The notes under the pieces are model-generated. The model was not told where the DNA came from and made no database searches. It was given only the letters and a program-made list of their open reading frames with translations. Shown one piece after another: positions 16,494 through 29,429 of a stretch of DNA of 52,515 nucleotides. The stretch is from a gamma proteobacterium HTCC2207 (GTDB lineage Bacteria > Pseudomonadota > Gammaproteobacteria > Pseudomonadales > Porticoccaceae): assembly GCA_905182265.1 (NCBI GenBank), contig CAJJAO010000011.1, positions 1 to 52,515 on the forward strand, in the 5' to 3' direction. Positions within the stretch are counted from its first letter, which is position 1, and each line of letters opens with the position of its first letter. The position numbers and the translations under genes are program-made.

Positions 16494-17309
16494 ATGAAGT
16501 TAGCGACTAAAACCTTATTATTGGTAGCCAGTTTTTTATTAATGACTGTCCAGGCCAACGCCGGCCATCATTCAGGGGCCGGGGAGAGTCACACAGAAAG
16601 CGCGGACCGCAACCCAGATAATGCGGCGCGAGACCAGTATCGTAACCCCATTAAGACTCTTGATTTTTTTGGCATTAAGCCGGATATGTCGGTGGTCGAG
16701 ATCACTCCTGGCGGTGGTTGGTACACAGAGATTTTGGCCCACCGTTTAAAGGGCACTCTATATGCCGCTCATTATAATCCCGAGTCGACGCGAGCCTATT
16801 ACCTCAATTCGCTGGTTAAATTTAAAGAGATGGTTGCAGCGAACCCGACGCTTTATGGCAATGTTGAAATGCATACCTTTGATGCTAATGCGCAGCTCTT
16901 AACCACTGACGACAATAGTGCCGACGCGGTACTTACCTTTAGAAATGTCCACAACTGGATGAAATCTAAAAATGACGGGCGGTCCTTTGAGCTGTTCTTC
17001 AAAACCTTAAAACCAGGTGGTGTTTTGGGGGTGGTTGAGCATCGTGCCGCGCCGGGCACTGACCATGCAACCATGATCAAGAGTGGTTATGTTACCCAAG
17101 AATACGTAATTGCTCTCGCAGAGTCCGCCGGATTTGTACTGGAGGCGTCATCAGAAGTTAATGCCAATCCAGCAGATACCGCTGACCATCCCAAAGGTGT
17201 TTGGAGTTTGCTGCCTAATATGGCAATGGGTGATGTTGACCGTGATCGCTACCTAGCCATTGGTGAAAGTGATCGTATGACCTTGCGTTTTAGGAAGCCT
17301 GGGCAGTGA
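16494..17309 (+). CDS. Exported SAM-methyltransferase-like protein (COG4798 type)
   Basis: The protein starts with a clear signal peptide (MKLATKTLLLVASFLLMT, then an ANA cleavage site near residue 24). A Rossmann-type methyltransferase domain follows, with the motif I glycine loop VVEITPGGGWYTEIL and a later LKPGGVLGVVEHR strand. I chose the ATG at 16494 because AAGGATG precedes it; the frame is open to 16446. The family is known as predicted methyltransferases with no assigned substrate, and SAM is not expected in the periplasm. It overlaps the next gene (yheU) by four bases. Confidence 0.8.
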   Translation: MKLATKTLLLVASFLLMTVQANAGHHSGAGESHTESADRNPDNAARDQYRNPIKTLDFFGIKPDMSVVEITPGGGWYTEILAHRLKGTLYAAHYNPESTRAYYLNSLVKFKEMVAANPTLYGNVEMHTFDANAQLLTTDDNSADAVLTFRNVHNWMKSKNDGRSFELFFKTLKPGGVLGVVEHRAAPGTDHATMIKSGYVTQEYVIALAESAGFVLEASSEVNANPADTADHPKGVWSLLPNMAMGDVDRDRYLAIGESDRMTLRFRKPGQ

Positions 17310-17683
17310 TTGAAATTCCGGTCGACAGGCTTAGTGCTGAAGTTCTAAACGCTGTTATTGAGGAGTTTATTCTTCGCGAGGGCACCGATTATGGTGTCCA
17401 AGAGGCGGGTATGGATAATAAAATCGCTCAGGTTCATCGCCAGTTAACGAAAGGCGATGTACTGATCACCTTTGATCCCGCCACTGAAAATTGTACCTTG
17501 CTGACTAAAAATCAATTTCAGCGTTATATCTCTGAACAGAATGCGGAAAATAGCGAAGAAAAAAATGAGACAAAGAGCGCAGGCACAGCTGAGCGGTTAA
17601 GCTCCAAATCCAGAGCTTCTGCTTCTGCTTCTGCGTCGGCCTATGAAGATTACTCCCAGGATCCGGGTAGTAACTTTGACTAG
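17306..17683 (+). CDS. yheU: YheU family protein with extended tail
   Basis: Residues 1-70 match the small UPF0270/YheU family (IPVDRLSAEVLNAVIEEFIL, EGTDYG, a KGDVLITFDP-type segment). The function of the family is unknown. The usual length is about 70-80; here the protein runs to 125, with a charged, Ser/Ala-repetitive tail (SASASASA) ending acidic. The start is GTG inside the previous stop. The tail overlaps the start of tilS, so it may have arisen by reading through into the next gene's leader. Confidence 0.8.
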   Translation: MIEIPVDRLSAEVLNAVIEEFILREGTDYGVQEAGMDNKIAQVHRQLTKGDVLITFDPATENCTLLTKNQFQRYISEQNAENSEEKNETKSAGTAERLSSKSRASASASASAYEDYSQDPGSNFD

Positions 17684-19076
17684 CACAACGTCGACTGGGA
17701 CCAGCCCTGGTGCGAGAAAGCAGGGTCCTGCCGCGTGGGGGAAAACCCCTAGCGCGCCGTCAGTATTTGGCCCTTGGCAGGATAAGCTTAATGCAGCGCC
17801 ACAGATTTTGGTGGCGCTTAGCGGCGGCCTAGACTCCATGGTTTTATTGCATTTGCTCATGGGCACTGTTCCTGTGGGTCGCATCTCTGTGGTCCATGTC
17901 AACCATGGTCTATCGCCAAATGCAGATCAATGGCAGGCCAGTGTAGAAGCTTATTGCCAGTCTCTAAAATTGCAGTTACAGGTTGAGCGAGTTCAGGTTG
18001 TTGTCGCCGGAGAAGGTATTGAAGCGGCAGCACGAAGTGCCAGATATGCAGTGTTTGAACGCCTGTTACAAAAAGATGGCCTATTGCTGCTTGGTCATCA
18101 TGGTGATGATCAGGTAGAAACGGTGCTTTATCATCTGATGCGCGGCTCTGGTGCAAAAGGGTTGGCCGGCATGCCCGTTGAGAGAGCGCTAGGGCTAGGG
18201 CGGCTTGTCCGGCCGCTGCTGTCATTGAGTAAGTCAGACTTGCAGGCCTATGGCCAAGCCCAAAAGCTAAGCAGTGTGGAAGATGAAAGTAATGCCGAGA
18301 GCATCTTTGACCGTAATTATTTACGCAATGAGGTTATCCCAGTGATTGCTGATCGCTGGCCTGATTACCGGCAGGCTATTCAGCTGTCGGCACAGCACAG
18401 CAGTGAAGCCAGCCAGTTAGCTGAGGTTCTAGCCCATGAGGATTTATTGAAGCTTGAGCTGAGAGAAGAGCGTGCAGGTTGGTCAATCTGTATTGACTCT
18501 CTATCGCAGCTAAGCCCTTTGCGGCAGCGAAATATTTTGCGTCATTGGCCCAGTGTGTATAGCTGGGCTATGCCAAATAACAAACTAATCACCGAGATTA
18601 TGGACTCTCTCATAAGGGTTCGAAAAGATGCGCAACCGGCAGTGGTTTGGCAGTCAACGCAGTGGCGGCGCTTTCATGGTCGTCTCTATCTATTATCGTT
18701 TAGGGGGGGCTCAAACTTTACTGGGGAGCAACATGATAGCTGGGCGATGCAACAACCTTTACGGCTGATAGATGGTAGTCACCTAATGGCCCAAGAAATA
18801 GTGGGAGAGGGTTTGTTTTTAGAGTCAGAGCAAGCCGTCACAATCCGCTACCGCCAGGGCGGCGAACGCTGCAAGCCAGCGGGTCGCGGCCATTCTAATA
18901 GCCTTAAAAAATTGTTTCTAGAGCATCTTATTGAGCCCTGGTGGCGAGACAGAATGCCGTTGCTATACGTGGGTGAAACCCTTGTGGCCGTCGGTGATTG
19001 CTGGGTTTGTGAGGGCTGGCAGGCGCAGGCGGGTCAGCGAGGCAAAAAAATCCGCTGGCAAGCCAACTCTTTGTAG
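17643..19076 (+). CDS. tilS: tRNA(Ile)-lysidine synthetase
   Basis: TilS attaches lysine to C34 of the CAU-anticodon isoleucine tRNA, changing its specificity from Met to Ile; the step is essential. The PP-loop ATP pyrophosphatase motif SGGLDS is at residues 60-65 of the longest frame, with the N-terminal catalytic domain and a C-terminal TilS substrate-binding domain near the end (RYRQGGERCKPAGRGH). At 477 residues it is longer than usual because the annotated start includes about 45 unconserved residues overlapping yheU. The true start may be downstream, for example the TTG at 17676. The order tilS-pyrG-kdsA-eno is common, usually with accA before tilS. Confidence 0.93.
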   Translation: MKITPRIRVVTLTSTTSTGTSPGARKQGPAAWGKTPSAPSVFGPWQDKLNAAPQILVALSGGLDSMVLLHLLMGTVPVGRISVVHVNHGLSPNADQWQASVEAYCQSLKLQLQVERVQVVVAGEGIEAAARSARYAVFERLLQKDGLLLLGHHGDDQVETVLYHLMRGSGAKGLAGMPVERALGLGRLVRPLLSLSKSDLQAYGQAQKLSSVEDESNAESIFDRNYLRNEVIPVIADRWPDYRQAIQLSAQHSSEASQLAEVLAHEDLLKLELREERAGWSICIDSLSQLSPLRQRNILRHWPSVYSWAMPNNKLITEIMDSLIRVRKDAQPAVVWQSTQWRRFHGRLYLLSFRGGSNFTGEQHDSWAMQQPLRLIDGSHLMAQEIVGEGLFLESEQAVTIRYRQGGERCKPAGRGHSNSLKKLFLEHLIEPWWRDRMPLLYVGETLVAVGDCWVCEGWQAQAGQRGKKIRWQANSL

Positions 19077-19159
19077 ATCGCAGTAGAATACAGGCCGCCT
19101 TTCTGGTAATCTGCTCTCCCATCTTGAGTAGGGTGGCACCGGCCAAAATTTGATCATAA

Positions 19160-21714
<2,555 letters not shown>

Positions 21715-21789
21715 TTGGGTACGACCCGCAAAATAGTATTCGTTTTTATTCTGAACACAGTTCATAACCACATTTAATGGAGTACCTAA

Positions 21790-23085
<1,296 letters not shown>

Positions 23086-23098
23086 GGGCTAAGCCTAA

Positions 23099-23126
23099 TT
23101 AATAGAAATTTCTTAATAGAAACTTC
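23099..23126. repeat. 14-base tandem duplication in the eno-ftsB gap
   Basis: TTAATAGAAATTTC (23099-23112) is followed directly by TTAATAGAAACTTC (23113-23126), one mismatch. Function unknown; probably slippage. Confidence 0.75.
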
Positions 23127-23163
23127 TTAGCATAAACGTCGCCAAAGCGAATAGAATAATAGT

Positions 23164-23490
23164 ATGCGTTGGTTGTTGATAATATTGGTTGTACTCTTGA
23201 TTGGCCTGCAGACTCGTCTGTGGGTTGGAGAGGGCAGTCTCGCCCACCGGGCTGTGCTGGATCGCGAGCTTGAATTGCAGGCGCAAAAGAACCTGCAGTT
23301 AAAACAACGCAACGATATTATTGCTAAAGAAGTCGAAAGCCTAAAAGCCAACCTTGATTCGATTGAAGAAAAAGCGCGCAAGGATCTCGGCATGATCAAG
23401 CAGGGTGAGATTTTTTATCTGGTCATCGACAAAGACGACAGTGTGCTGAATAGTAAATCTGATGCCATTCCGGTGAGTGTCAAGCCGTGA
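23164..23490 (+). CDS. ftsB: Cell division protein FtsB
   Basis: FtsB is a short bitopic divisome protein that pairs with FtsL and FtsQ at midcell. The 108-residue protein has one N-terminal transmembrane helix (about 3-20), a coiled coil (about 35-75, LELQAQKNLQLKQRNDII), and the conserved EKARKDLGMIKQGEIFY block. Length and position between eno and ispD are canonical. Its stop overlaps the ispD GTG start by four bases. Confidence 0.95.
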   Translation: MRWLLIILVVLLIGLQTRLWVGEGSLAHRAVLDRELELQAQKNLQLKQRNDIIAKEVESLKANLDSIEEKARKDLGMIKQGEIFYLVIDKDDSVLNSKSDAIPVSVKP

Positions 23491-24224
23491 CTGAGAAGGC
23501 CATGCAGACAACTGAAGCAAGAGAGACTCCAAAATACTGGGCAATTGTTCCCGCCGCAGGCGTTGGCCAGCGCTTTTCTGCAGATATTCCCAAACAATTT
23601 CACCAGCTTAATGGCGCTCTTGTTGCCCAACACACCCTCAGTCGACTGCTGAGCCTGTCGATTATTGAGGCCATAGTCGCCCCCTGTGAAGTGGGTTCGA
23701 GCTATTGGTCCAAAGTGCCGGCCGCTGATGATCCCCGGGTCTCTTTGGTGCCCGGCGGCAAGCAGCGCGCTGATTCAGTGTTAAATGGTCTGCTGGCTCT
23801 GCAAGAGCGGGCTGCAGATGACGACTGGGTGCTAGTGCACGATATGGCGCGGCCCTGTGTCATGCCCTCCAACATCGCCAAGTTAGTCTCTGAATTAGGT
23901 GGTCATGAGGTTGGTGGTATTCTGGCCGCGCCCATTAATGACACCTTAAAGATTATCGCGGCTGACAACAGTATTCAGAGCACGGTCAATCGCGCAGAAT
24001 ACCGAGCAGCGCAAACCCCTCAGATGTTTCGTTTTGGACTATTAAAGTCGTCCATTGAGGCTATGCTAGAGCAACAAAAATATCCCACAGACGAAGCCTC
24101 TGCCATAGAACAAGCTGGTTTAACTGCTCTGGTCGTGGATGGGCGGCAGGACAACATCAAGATCACTAGGCGCGAAGATTTGGCTATTGCGGAAGCGATT
24201 ATGAGAAATCAGGAGAGCGAGTAA
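23487..24224 (+). CDS. ispD: 2-C-methyl-D-erythritol 4-phosphate cytidylyltransferase
   Basis: IspD makes CDP-methylerythritol in the MEP isoprenoid pathway. The glycine-rich CTP loop [18 protein letters not shown] is near residues 21-38, with the VLVHDMARP segment later. The GTG start overlaps the ftsB stop. An ATG 15 bases in is an alternative. The 245-residue length is slightly long only at the N-terminus. The next pathway gene in the window is ispF; ispE is elsewhere. Confidence 0.95.
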   Translation: MTEKAMQTTEARETPKYWAIVPAAGVGQRFSADIPKQFHQLNGALVAQHTLSRLLSLSIIEAIVAPCEVGSSYWSKVPAADDPRVSLVPGGKQRADSVLNGLLALQERAADDDWVLVHDMARPCVMPSNIAKLVSELGGHEVGGILAAPINDTLKIIAADNSIQSTVNRAEYRAAQTPQMFRFGLLKSSIEAMLEQQKYPTDEASAIEQAGLTALVVDGRQDNIKITRREDLAIAEAIMRNQESE

Positions 24225-24246
24225 TGAAAAATTGGGAGAAGCGACT

Positions 24247-24729
24247 ATGCGTATAGGCCATGGCTACGATGTCCATGCTTTTGGTCCGGGCAACAGTCTG
24301 ATATTAGGCGGTGTGACTATTCCTTATCAGCAAGCTTTTATTGCCCATTCTGATGGTGATGTTTTAATTCATGCGCTCATTGATGCAATGCTGGGCGCGC
24401 TGGCATTAGGGGATATTGGTCAGCATTTCCCCGACACAGACCCTAGATATGCGGGCAGTAATAGCCGCGACCTACTGGCAGTGGTTGTCGCTATGATGAC
24501 GACAAAGGGCTATAAACTGGGCAATGTGGATATGACCATCGTCGCACAGAGCCCTAAAATGGCTCCTTATCTAGAAAAAATGCGCCTGCATATGGCCGCA
24601 GATCTCGACTGCGGTATAGAGCAGATCAATATCAAAGCCACTACCACTGAAAAACTTGGCTTCGCTGGCCGTGAAGAAGGCGTTGCCTGTCACGCCGTAG
24701 TGCTTTTGCAGCCCGTTCGCGAAAATTAG
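24247..24729 (+). CDS. ispF: 2-C-methyl-D-erythritol 2,4-cyclodiphosphate synthase
   Basis: IspF cyclises CDP-ME 2-phosphate to the cyclodiphosphate of the MEP pathway. The 160-residue protein has zinc ligands D8 and H10 in GHGYDVHAF and the [19 protein letters not shown] block. The C-terminus has the conserved [16 protein letters not shown] start at the ATG at 24247, preceded by GGGAGAAG. A TTG at 24232 would add five residues before the conserved MRIG start. Confidence 0.96.
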   Translation: MRIGHGYDVHAFGPGNSLILGGVTIPYQQAFIAHSDGDVLIHALIDAMLGALALGDIGQHFPDTDPRYAGSNSRDLLAVVVAMMTTKGYKLGNVDMTIVAQSPKMAPYLEKMRLHMAADLDCGIEQINIKATTTEKLGFAGREEGVACHAVVLLQPVREN

Positions 24730-24772
24730 AGAGTCCTTACCCATTAAATCTGACCATTTTGATTTCCACCAG

Positions 24773-25708
24773 ATGCCTCGTCTTCATGGTGAGCCCTTGG
24801 GCCGAGCTCTCTTCAGAAGCTGCCCTGAGGATTTTTTGGTCGATGAAATAATGACAATGGAACCCAGTGGCGAAGGCGAACATCTGTGGATACATGTCCG
24901 CAAGCGGGACCAAAATACTCAGTGGGTTGCGGGTCTGCTGGCAGAGCTCGCCGGTATTAAGCGTAACGATGTTGGGTTTTGTGGGCTAAAAGATCGGTTT
25001 GCAGTGACCACTCAGTGGTATAGCCTGCATCTGCCTGGCCGCGAAATAGATATTGAGCAATTACAACACAGCGATTTTGAAATTCTCGCAGCTCATCGTC
25101 ACAACAAAAAACTCCGTCGCGGTATGCATCAGGGCAATCAATTTAAAATTGTATTGCGCCAATTCGAGGTGGCAGAAGAGCTTGTCGAGCAGCGTCTAAG
25201 CCTGATAACAGAGTTTGGCGTCCCTAACTACTTTGCTGAGCAGCGGTTTGGCCATGACGGCAACAATCTTCGGGAGGCTCAGCGCTTGATTGATGCTGAC
25301 CAGCTTAAGGGTAATAGGCGTGGCACTGGGATGTATCTCTCTGCGGCTCGCTCCTGGCTGTTTAATCTACTAGTAGAAAAGCGTATAGGGATAAACAAGC
25401 TGTCTGTGCCTATCGAGGGTGATGAGTCTGGCGCTCTGTGGGGCAGAGGGCGCTCTAATATCAATGCTGCGGTCAATGAGATTGAGACGGCTGTTTTAGG
25501 GGACTGGCAGAGTTGGTGTTATGCCCTTGAGCATGCAGGCTTAAAACAGGAACGCCGGGATTTGTTATTGCGCCCTCAGGGTATGGCCATTGAATGGTTG
25601 GCCAAGGACGAATTACTGCTGAGTTTTGCCTTGCCTAACGGGGCCTATGCTACGGCGCTGTTGCGTGAAATAGCTGAATTATTCCGCCCTGAATTTAAAG
25701 CCCTGTGA
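24773..25708 (+). CDS. truD: tRNA pseudouridine(13) synthase
   Basis: TruD makes pseudouridine at position 13 of glutamate tRNA. The protein has LRxxPEDF-like RSCPEDFLVDEI, the catalytic-Asp motif GFCGLKDRFAVTTQW, the NYFAEQRFGHDGNN motif and a C-terminal TRUD insert. The first ATG gives 311 residues, starting inside the conserved LHGEPLG region. Related proteins have about 10-15 residues before it. The frame is open upstream to the ispF stop region and contains ATT codons at 24743 and 24725 but no ATG, GTG or TTG, so the true start may be an unusual ATT. The 106 bases to pcm lack surE. Confidence 0.92.
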   Translation: MPRLHGEPLGRALFRSCPEDFLVDEIMTMEPSGEGEHLWIHVRKRDQNTQWVAGLLAELAGIKRNDVGFCGLKDRFAVTTQWYSLHLPGREIDIEQLQHSDFEILAAHRHNKKLRRGMHQGNQFKIVLRQFEVAEELVEQRLSLITEFGVPNYFAEQRFGHDGNNLREAQRLIDADQLKGNRRGTGMYLSAARSWLFNLLVEKRIGINKLSVPIEGDESGALWGRGRSNINAAVNEIETAVLGDWQSWCYALEHAGLKQERRDLLLRPQGMAIEWLAKDELLLSFALPNGAYATALLREIAELFRPEFKAL

Positions 25709-25814
25709 TATATTATCGCCCTTGTAATGGGGAGGGCTGTAGGCAACCCAAGGCGGCTTTTAAAGCAGCTTTTAATGCGAACGTTATAGGCAGTTTTCAA
25801 CACAGGAGCAACGG

Positions 25815-26486
25815 GTGAATTCGACCGATTTAGCTGGTATTGGCATGACATCCCAGCGCACTAGAGAGCGGCTAATTCAGCGTCTTATAGACCAGGGCAT
25901 TACTAGCCAACCTGTACTCGATGTTATTCGAATGACTCCCCGGCATATCTTTCTCGATGAGGCTCTATCTCATCGCGCATACGAAGACACCGCACTGCCT
26001 ATTGGCTTTTCTCAAACTTTGTCACAGCCCTATATTGTCGCGCGTATGACTGAAATATTACTCAGTGGTGGGCCGCTTAACAAAGTATTAGAGATAGGCA
26101 CAGGCTCCGGTTACCAGACAACGATTCTTTCCCAGCTAGTCACCGAGGTATGCACAGTAGAGCGCATTGACCCTCTGTTAAGAAAAGCCAAAGAGCGTTT
26201 TCGTAAGCTAGGTCTAAAAAACATTACCGCAGAGCTTTCTGATGGCAGCTTTGGTTGGGATAAGCACGCGCCCTATGACGGCATTATTACCACAGCGGCG
26301 CCCCAAGCAGTGCCAGAGGACCTACTTCGCCAAATGGCCCCAGATGGCATTCTAGTGATCCCTGTGGGCAACGGCGTCTCGCAAGATCTTCGCGTATTAC
26401 GCAGGCTAGGCGATTCGGCTGAATTTGATGAAGAAATTGTAGAAAAAGTTAAATTTGTCCCCCTATTGGGTGGACTCTCTCGCTAG
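25815..26486 (+). CDS. pcm: Protein-L-isoaspartate O-methyltransferase
   Basis: Pcm methylates isoaspartyl residues in aged proteins so they can be repaired to aspartate. The 223-residue protein has the family's PRHIFLDEAL, the post-motif ALPIGFSQTLSQPYIVARM, the SAM-binding motif VLEIGTGSGYQTTIL and the C-terminal motif KFVPLLGG. The start is GTG with AGGAG ahead of it. In most relatives it follows surE; here it follows truD directly. It precedes the DUF368 gene. Confidence 0.96.
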   Translation: MNSTDLAGIGMTSQRTRERLIQRLIDQGITSQPVLDVIRMTPRHIFLDEALSHRAYEDTALPIGFSQTLSQPYIVARMTEILLSGGPLNKVLEIGTGSGYQTTILSQLVTEVCTVERIDPLLRKAKERFRKLGLKNITAELSDGSFGWDKHAPYDGIITTAAPQAVPEDLLRQMAPDGILVIPVGNGVSQDLRVLRRLGDSAEFDEEIVEKVKFVPLLGGLSR

Positions 26487-26544
26487 CAGGCATTTATATT
26501 CAGGGCTACGCAAGTTCGCGGGCAACATCAATCAAGGTAGTGAA

Positions 26545-27495
26545 ATGAGAAATTTCCGACAGCAGGTACTGCTTTTTTTGAAAGGGCTCGCTATGGGCGC
26601 GGCTGACGTGGTACCCGGCGTTTCCGGTGGCACCATTGCCTTTGTTAGCGGTATCTATGTTGAGCTTCTCAACAGTATTAATGGGCTTAATCTACAGGCT
26701 TTAAAATTACTTAGATCTCAGGGTCTTGCAGCTGCATGGGCTCATATTAACGGTAACTTTTTACTGGTTCTTTTAGCGGGCATTTTGACCAGTCTTTTCT
26801 CGCTAGCCCAAGTTATGCAGCTTCTGCTGGTAGAGCATCCGCTACCTCTCTGGTCTTTCTTTACCGGTCTCATTATCGGTTCGGTGATTTATCTGCTGCG
26901 CCAACACCCACCAGGGCGTCCCATTGAGAAATTGGTGTTTGTTTTGGGTGTAGCAGCTGCTTACCTTATTTCTATTGCGCCAGCAGTGGCAATGGAAGGT
27001 ACGCATCTAACTATGTTCTTCGCGGGTATGATCGCGCTATGCGCCATGATTTTGCCGGGTATTTCTGGGTCATTTATTCTTGTCCTGCTTGGTCTATACC
27101 CTGTATTTATAGGCGCGATAGCCAATTTACAGATTGATATACTATTAGTCTTTGCCGCCGGTGGCGTAATAGGCCTAATGGTCTTTAGCCGCTTGCTGTC
27201 TTGGTTGTTAAGTCGCTACCAGACCATGGTGATCTCTACCATGTGCGGTTTTTTAGTCGGTAGTCTAAATGTTATCTGGCCTTGGAAGCTGGTGACCGAT
27301 TCGGCAATTAGTCATTCAGGCAAGACGATTGTTCTGGCCTCCGACAATTTATTACCCAGTGACTTTGCCCAAATTGTTGGGCAGGACCCTAAAGCTTTAC
27401 TCTGTTTAGCGGCCCTGATCACGGGAATGGTGTTGGTACTGGGCTTGGAATATGTTGGTCGCAAATACCAGCAGCAACCTGCACAGGCAGACTAA
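26545..27495 (+). CDS. DUF368 membrane protein, PopT-type undecaprenyl-phosphate translocase
   Basis: The 316-residue protein is strongly hydrophobic with about eight or nine transmembrane segments. It has the DUF368 signature twice: GAADVVPGVSGGTIAF near residues 18-33 and the inverted-repeat counterpart MILPGISGSFILVLLGLY in the second half. DUF368 (PopT) proteins are reported to return undecaprenyl phosphate across the inner membrane, recycling the lipid carrier for peptidoglycan. I start at the ATG at 26545, with AAGGTAG ahead. The open frame upstream overlaps pcm and is not needed. It ends just before the nlpD start. Confidence 0.88.
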   Translation: MRNFRQQVLLFLKGLAMGAADVVPGVSGGTIAFVSGIYVELLNSINGLNLQALKLLRSQGLAAAWAHINGNFLLVLLAGILTSLFSLAQVMQLLLVEHPLPLWSFFTGLIIGSVIYLLRQHPPGRPIEKLVFVLGVAAAYLISIAPAVAMEGTHLTMFFAGMIALCAMILPGISGSFILVLLGLYPVFIGAIANLQIDILLVFAAGGVIGLMVFSRLLSWLLSRYQTMVISTMCGFLVGSLNVIWPWKLVTDSAISHSGKTIVLASDNLLPSDFAQIVGQDPKALLCLAALITGMVLVLGLEYVGRKYQQQPAQAD

Positions 27496-27499
27496 TTTG

Positions 27500-28213
27500 A
27501 TGAATGCCGCCAAAATAATATTACTGCTAATAGTGAGCGCCATTGCGGGCTGTAGTACCTATTCGGCACCGATTATTACTCGGGACCAGCCGCCTAACAT
27601 CCGTATAATGACTCATTATGTGACCACTGGTGACACATTGTATTCAATTGCTTGGCGCTATGATCTTGATGTGCGCTTGCTGGCCAAGGCTAACCGGATA
27701 GGGCAACCCTATATTATTAGTAAGGGACGGGTTTTGTCCTTAAATACCAAGGGCGTAACATTACACTCGCCAGCGCCGCGCCGCACCTCAAGTGCTGCTA
27801 AATCGCAATCAGTAGCTACTTCTAGCGCTAGGCCAGCCCCTAAACCTCTTGTATACAGCAAGAATTTGCGTTGGCAGTGGCCTGTTAAGGGCAAAGTTGT
27901 GCAGGGCTATAACCCTAAAGATCTCCGTAAGGGGCTTAGCATACAATCTAATAATGGTCCCAATGTTCGTCCGGCAGCGCCCGGAATTGTGGTCTATGCA
28001 GGTGACGGTTTGCGCGGATATGGTAAGCTAATTATTATTAAGCACAGCGAAATACTGCTTAGTGCTTATGCGCACAACGAAGAAATATTGGTAAAAGAAG
28101 GACAATCTGTAAAAAGTGGGGAAACAATCTCGAAATTGGGGTCTAAGAAAACGCTGTACTTTGAAATAAGAAAAGACGGCTACCCTGTGAATCCGACTAC
28201 ATATATAGATTAA
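27500..28213 (+). CDS. nlpD: NlpD-like LysM/LytM lipoprotein (degenerate amidase activator)
   Basis: This outer-membrane lipoprotein (lipobox IAGC, C18) has a LysM peptidoglycan-binding domain (about 39-83, VTTGDTLYSIAWRYDL) and a C-terminal LytM/M23 domain (about 130-237). The peptidase metal ligands are missing: the usual HxxxD segment reads RKGLSI, and the last HxE-type motif reads LYFEIR. It should therefore be a non-catalytic activator of AmiC-type amidases at division, as known NlpD is. The ATG is at 27500, five bases after the DUF368 stop. rpoS follows, the classical nlpD-rpoS order; in other bacteria an rpoS promoter lies within nlpD. Confidence 0.93.
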   Translation: MNAAKIILLLIVSAIAGCSTYSAPIITRDQPPNIRIMTHYVTTGDTLYSIAWRYDLDVRLLAKANRIGQPYIISKGRVLSLNTKGVTLHSPAPRRTSSAAKSQSVATSSARPAPKPLVYSKNLRWQWPVKGKVVQGYNPKDLRKGLSIQSNNGPNVRPAAPGIVVYAGDGLRGYGKLIIIKHSEILLSAYAHNEEILVKEGQSVKSGETISKLGSKKTLYFEIRKDGYPVNPTTYID

Positions 28214-28349
28214 AACGAAATATAGACATTAAAAAATCAATAAGTAACAACGAGGGACAGGGTAATTATTTTGTAAAATAAGGTTCTGGGTTAGCGCCGG
28301 GATTGGCTGCTAAAAACATGGAAGATCGTGCAAAAGGGATGCAGACGTG

Positions 28350-29270
28350 ATGGAAGAAGCGTTTATTTTAGATCAGAGAGCGCAAGCTACTGATACCAAG
28401 GAAGAGTCGCCGGAGATAAGTCATCAGGTTATTGATGCTACTAGTCTCTATCTAAAAGAAATTGGCTATGCGCCGTTATTAACGGCAGAACAAGAGGTTT
28501 TTTACGCCCGTAAGTTTCATAAGGGCTGTGAATCTATGCGCCATACCATGATTGAGAGCAATTTGAGGTTGGTGGTTAAAATCTCTAGACGCTATGTCAA
28601 TCGAGGCCTTGAGCTTCTCGATCTTATCGAGGAGGGCAATTTAGGCTTAATGCGAGCCGTAGAAAAATTTGACCCCGAGCTGGGATACCGATTTTCCACC
28701 TATGAAACCTGGTGGATTCGGCAGACTATTGAGCGGGCTCTTATGAATCAAACTCGCACCATTCGACTACCTGTTCATGTGGTCAAAGAACTCAATGTTT
28801 ATCTCCGTGCTTCGCGCCAGCTGGCTCAGAAGCTCGATCATGCTCCAACGCCAGAAGAAATTGCTGAGGAAGTGGGTAAGCCGGTTGCCGATGTGCTTAA
28901 AATTCTCAGTCTGAGTGAGCGCATTTCGTCGATTGACGTGCCTGTGGCGGATAAAGAGAAAACTCTGGTTGAAACCATTGCCGATGACAACGGCGCTAGC
29001 CCTGAGAACCAGATTGAGGGCGAGAACCTGACCACGGTGTTAAATGAGTGGCTTGAACAGCTGCCAGAAAAGCAGCGGGAAGTGCTGGTCAGACGGTTTG
29101 GGTTGCTCAACCATCAGGAAGAGACCTTAGAGCAGGTGGGGCGCGAAATTGGCCTTACCCGCGAGCGTGTCAGGCAGATACAGGTAGATGCACTGCGGCG
29201 TTTGGGGGATGTTTTACGTAAACATGGCTTGAGTAGTAATGTTTTGTTTGCGGATCTTCAGGATGGTTAA
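28350..29270 (+). CDS. rpoS: Stationary-phase sigma factor RpoS
   Basis: RpoS directs RNA polymerase to stress and stationary-phase promoters. The 306-residue sigma-70 group 2 protein has region 1.2 ([21 protein letters not shown]), region 2 ([22 protein letters not shown], in part; the [19 protein letters not shown] segment binds the -10), region 3 ([17 protein letters not shown]) and region 4 with the helix-turn-helix [18 protein letters not shown] take the ATG at 28350; a GTG directly before it at 28347 is equally open. GGGA lies upstream. The 136-base leader between nlpD and rpoS contains the imperfect palindrome TTATTTTGTAAAATAA. Confidence 0.96.
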   Translation: MEEAFILDQRAQATDTKEESPEISHQVIDATSLYLKEIGYAPLLTAEQEVFYARKFHKGCESMRHTMIESNLRLVVKISRRYVNRGLELLDLIEEGNLGLMRAVEKFDPELGYRFSTYETWWIRQTIERALMNQTRTIRLPVHVVKELNVYLRASRQLAQKLDHAPTPEEIAEEVGKPVADVLKILSLSERISSIDVPVADKEKTLVETIADDNGASPENQIEGENLTTVLNEWLEQLPEKQREVLVRRFGLLNHQEETLEQVGREIGLTRERVRQIQVDALRRLGDVLRKHGLSSNVLFADLQDG

Positions 29271-29371
29271 AGGTGATCTAGCTATTGATCTAACTATCTA
29301 TGCACCCATATAGGGAGCACAAAATTATTTAGGTCGCATAGCATTTAGTCTACATAAAACGGTGCAGGCAA

Positions 29372-29403
29372 TAAAAACCCCAGCTTAGGCTGGGGTTTTT
29401 ATT
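29372..29403. terminator. Bidirectional intrinsic terminator between rpoS and ppa
   Basis: AAAAACCCCAGC and GCTGGGGTTTTT pair around TTAG, with A and T runs on both sides. It serves the convergent rpoS and ppa transcripts. Confidence 0.9.
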
Positions 29404-29429
29404 GCATTAGATTACTAATCTATCCGAGT

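Noticed and set aside
28261..28290. Palindrome TTATTTTGTAAAATAA before rpoS as an operator
   Set aside because: AT-rich and imperfect at the centre; may be chance, so only mentioned under rpoS.
29271..29371. RsmZ-like RNA downstream of rpoS, as in pseudomonads
   Set aside because: Only one GGA motif (near 29313) and no hairpin series before the terminator.
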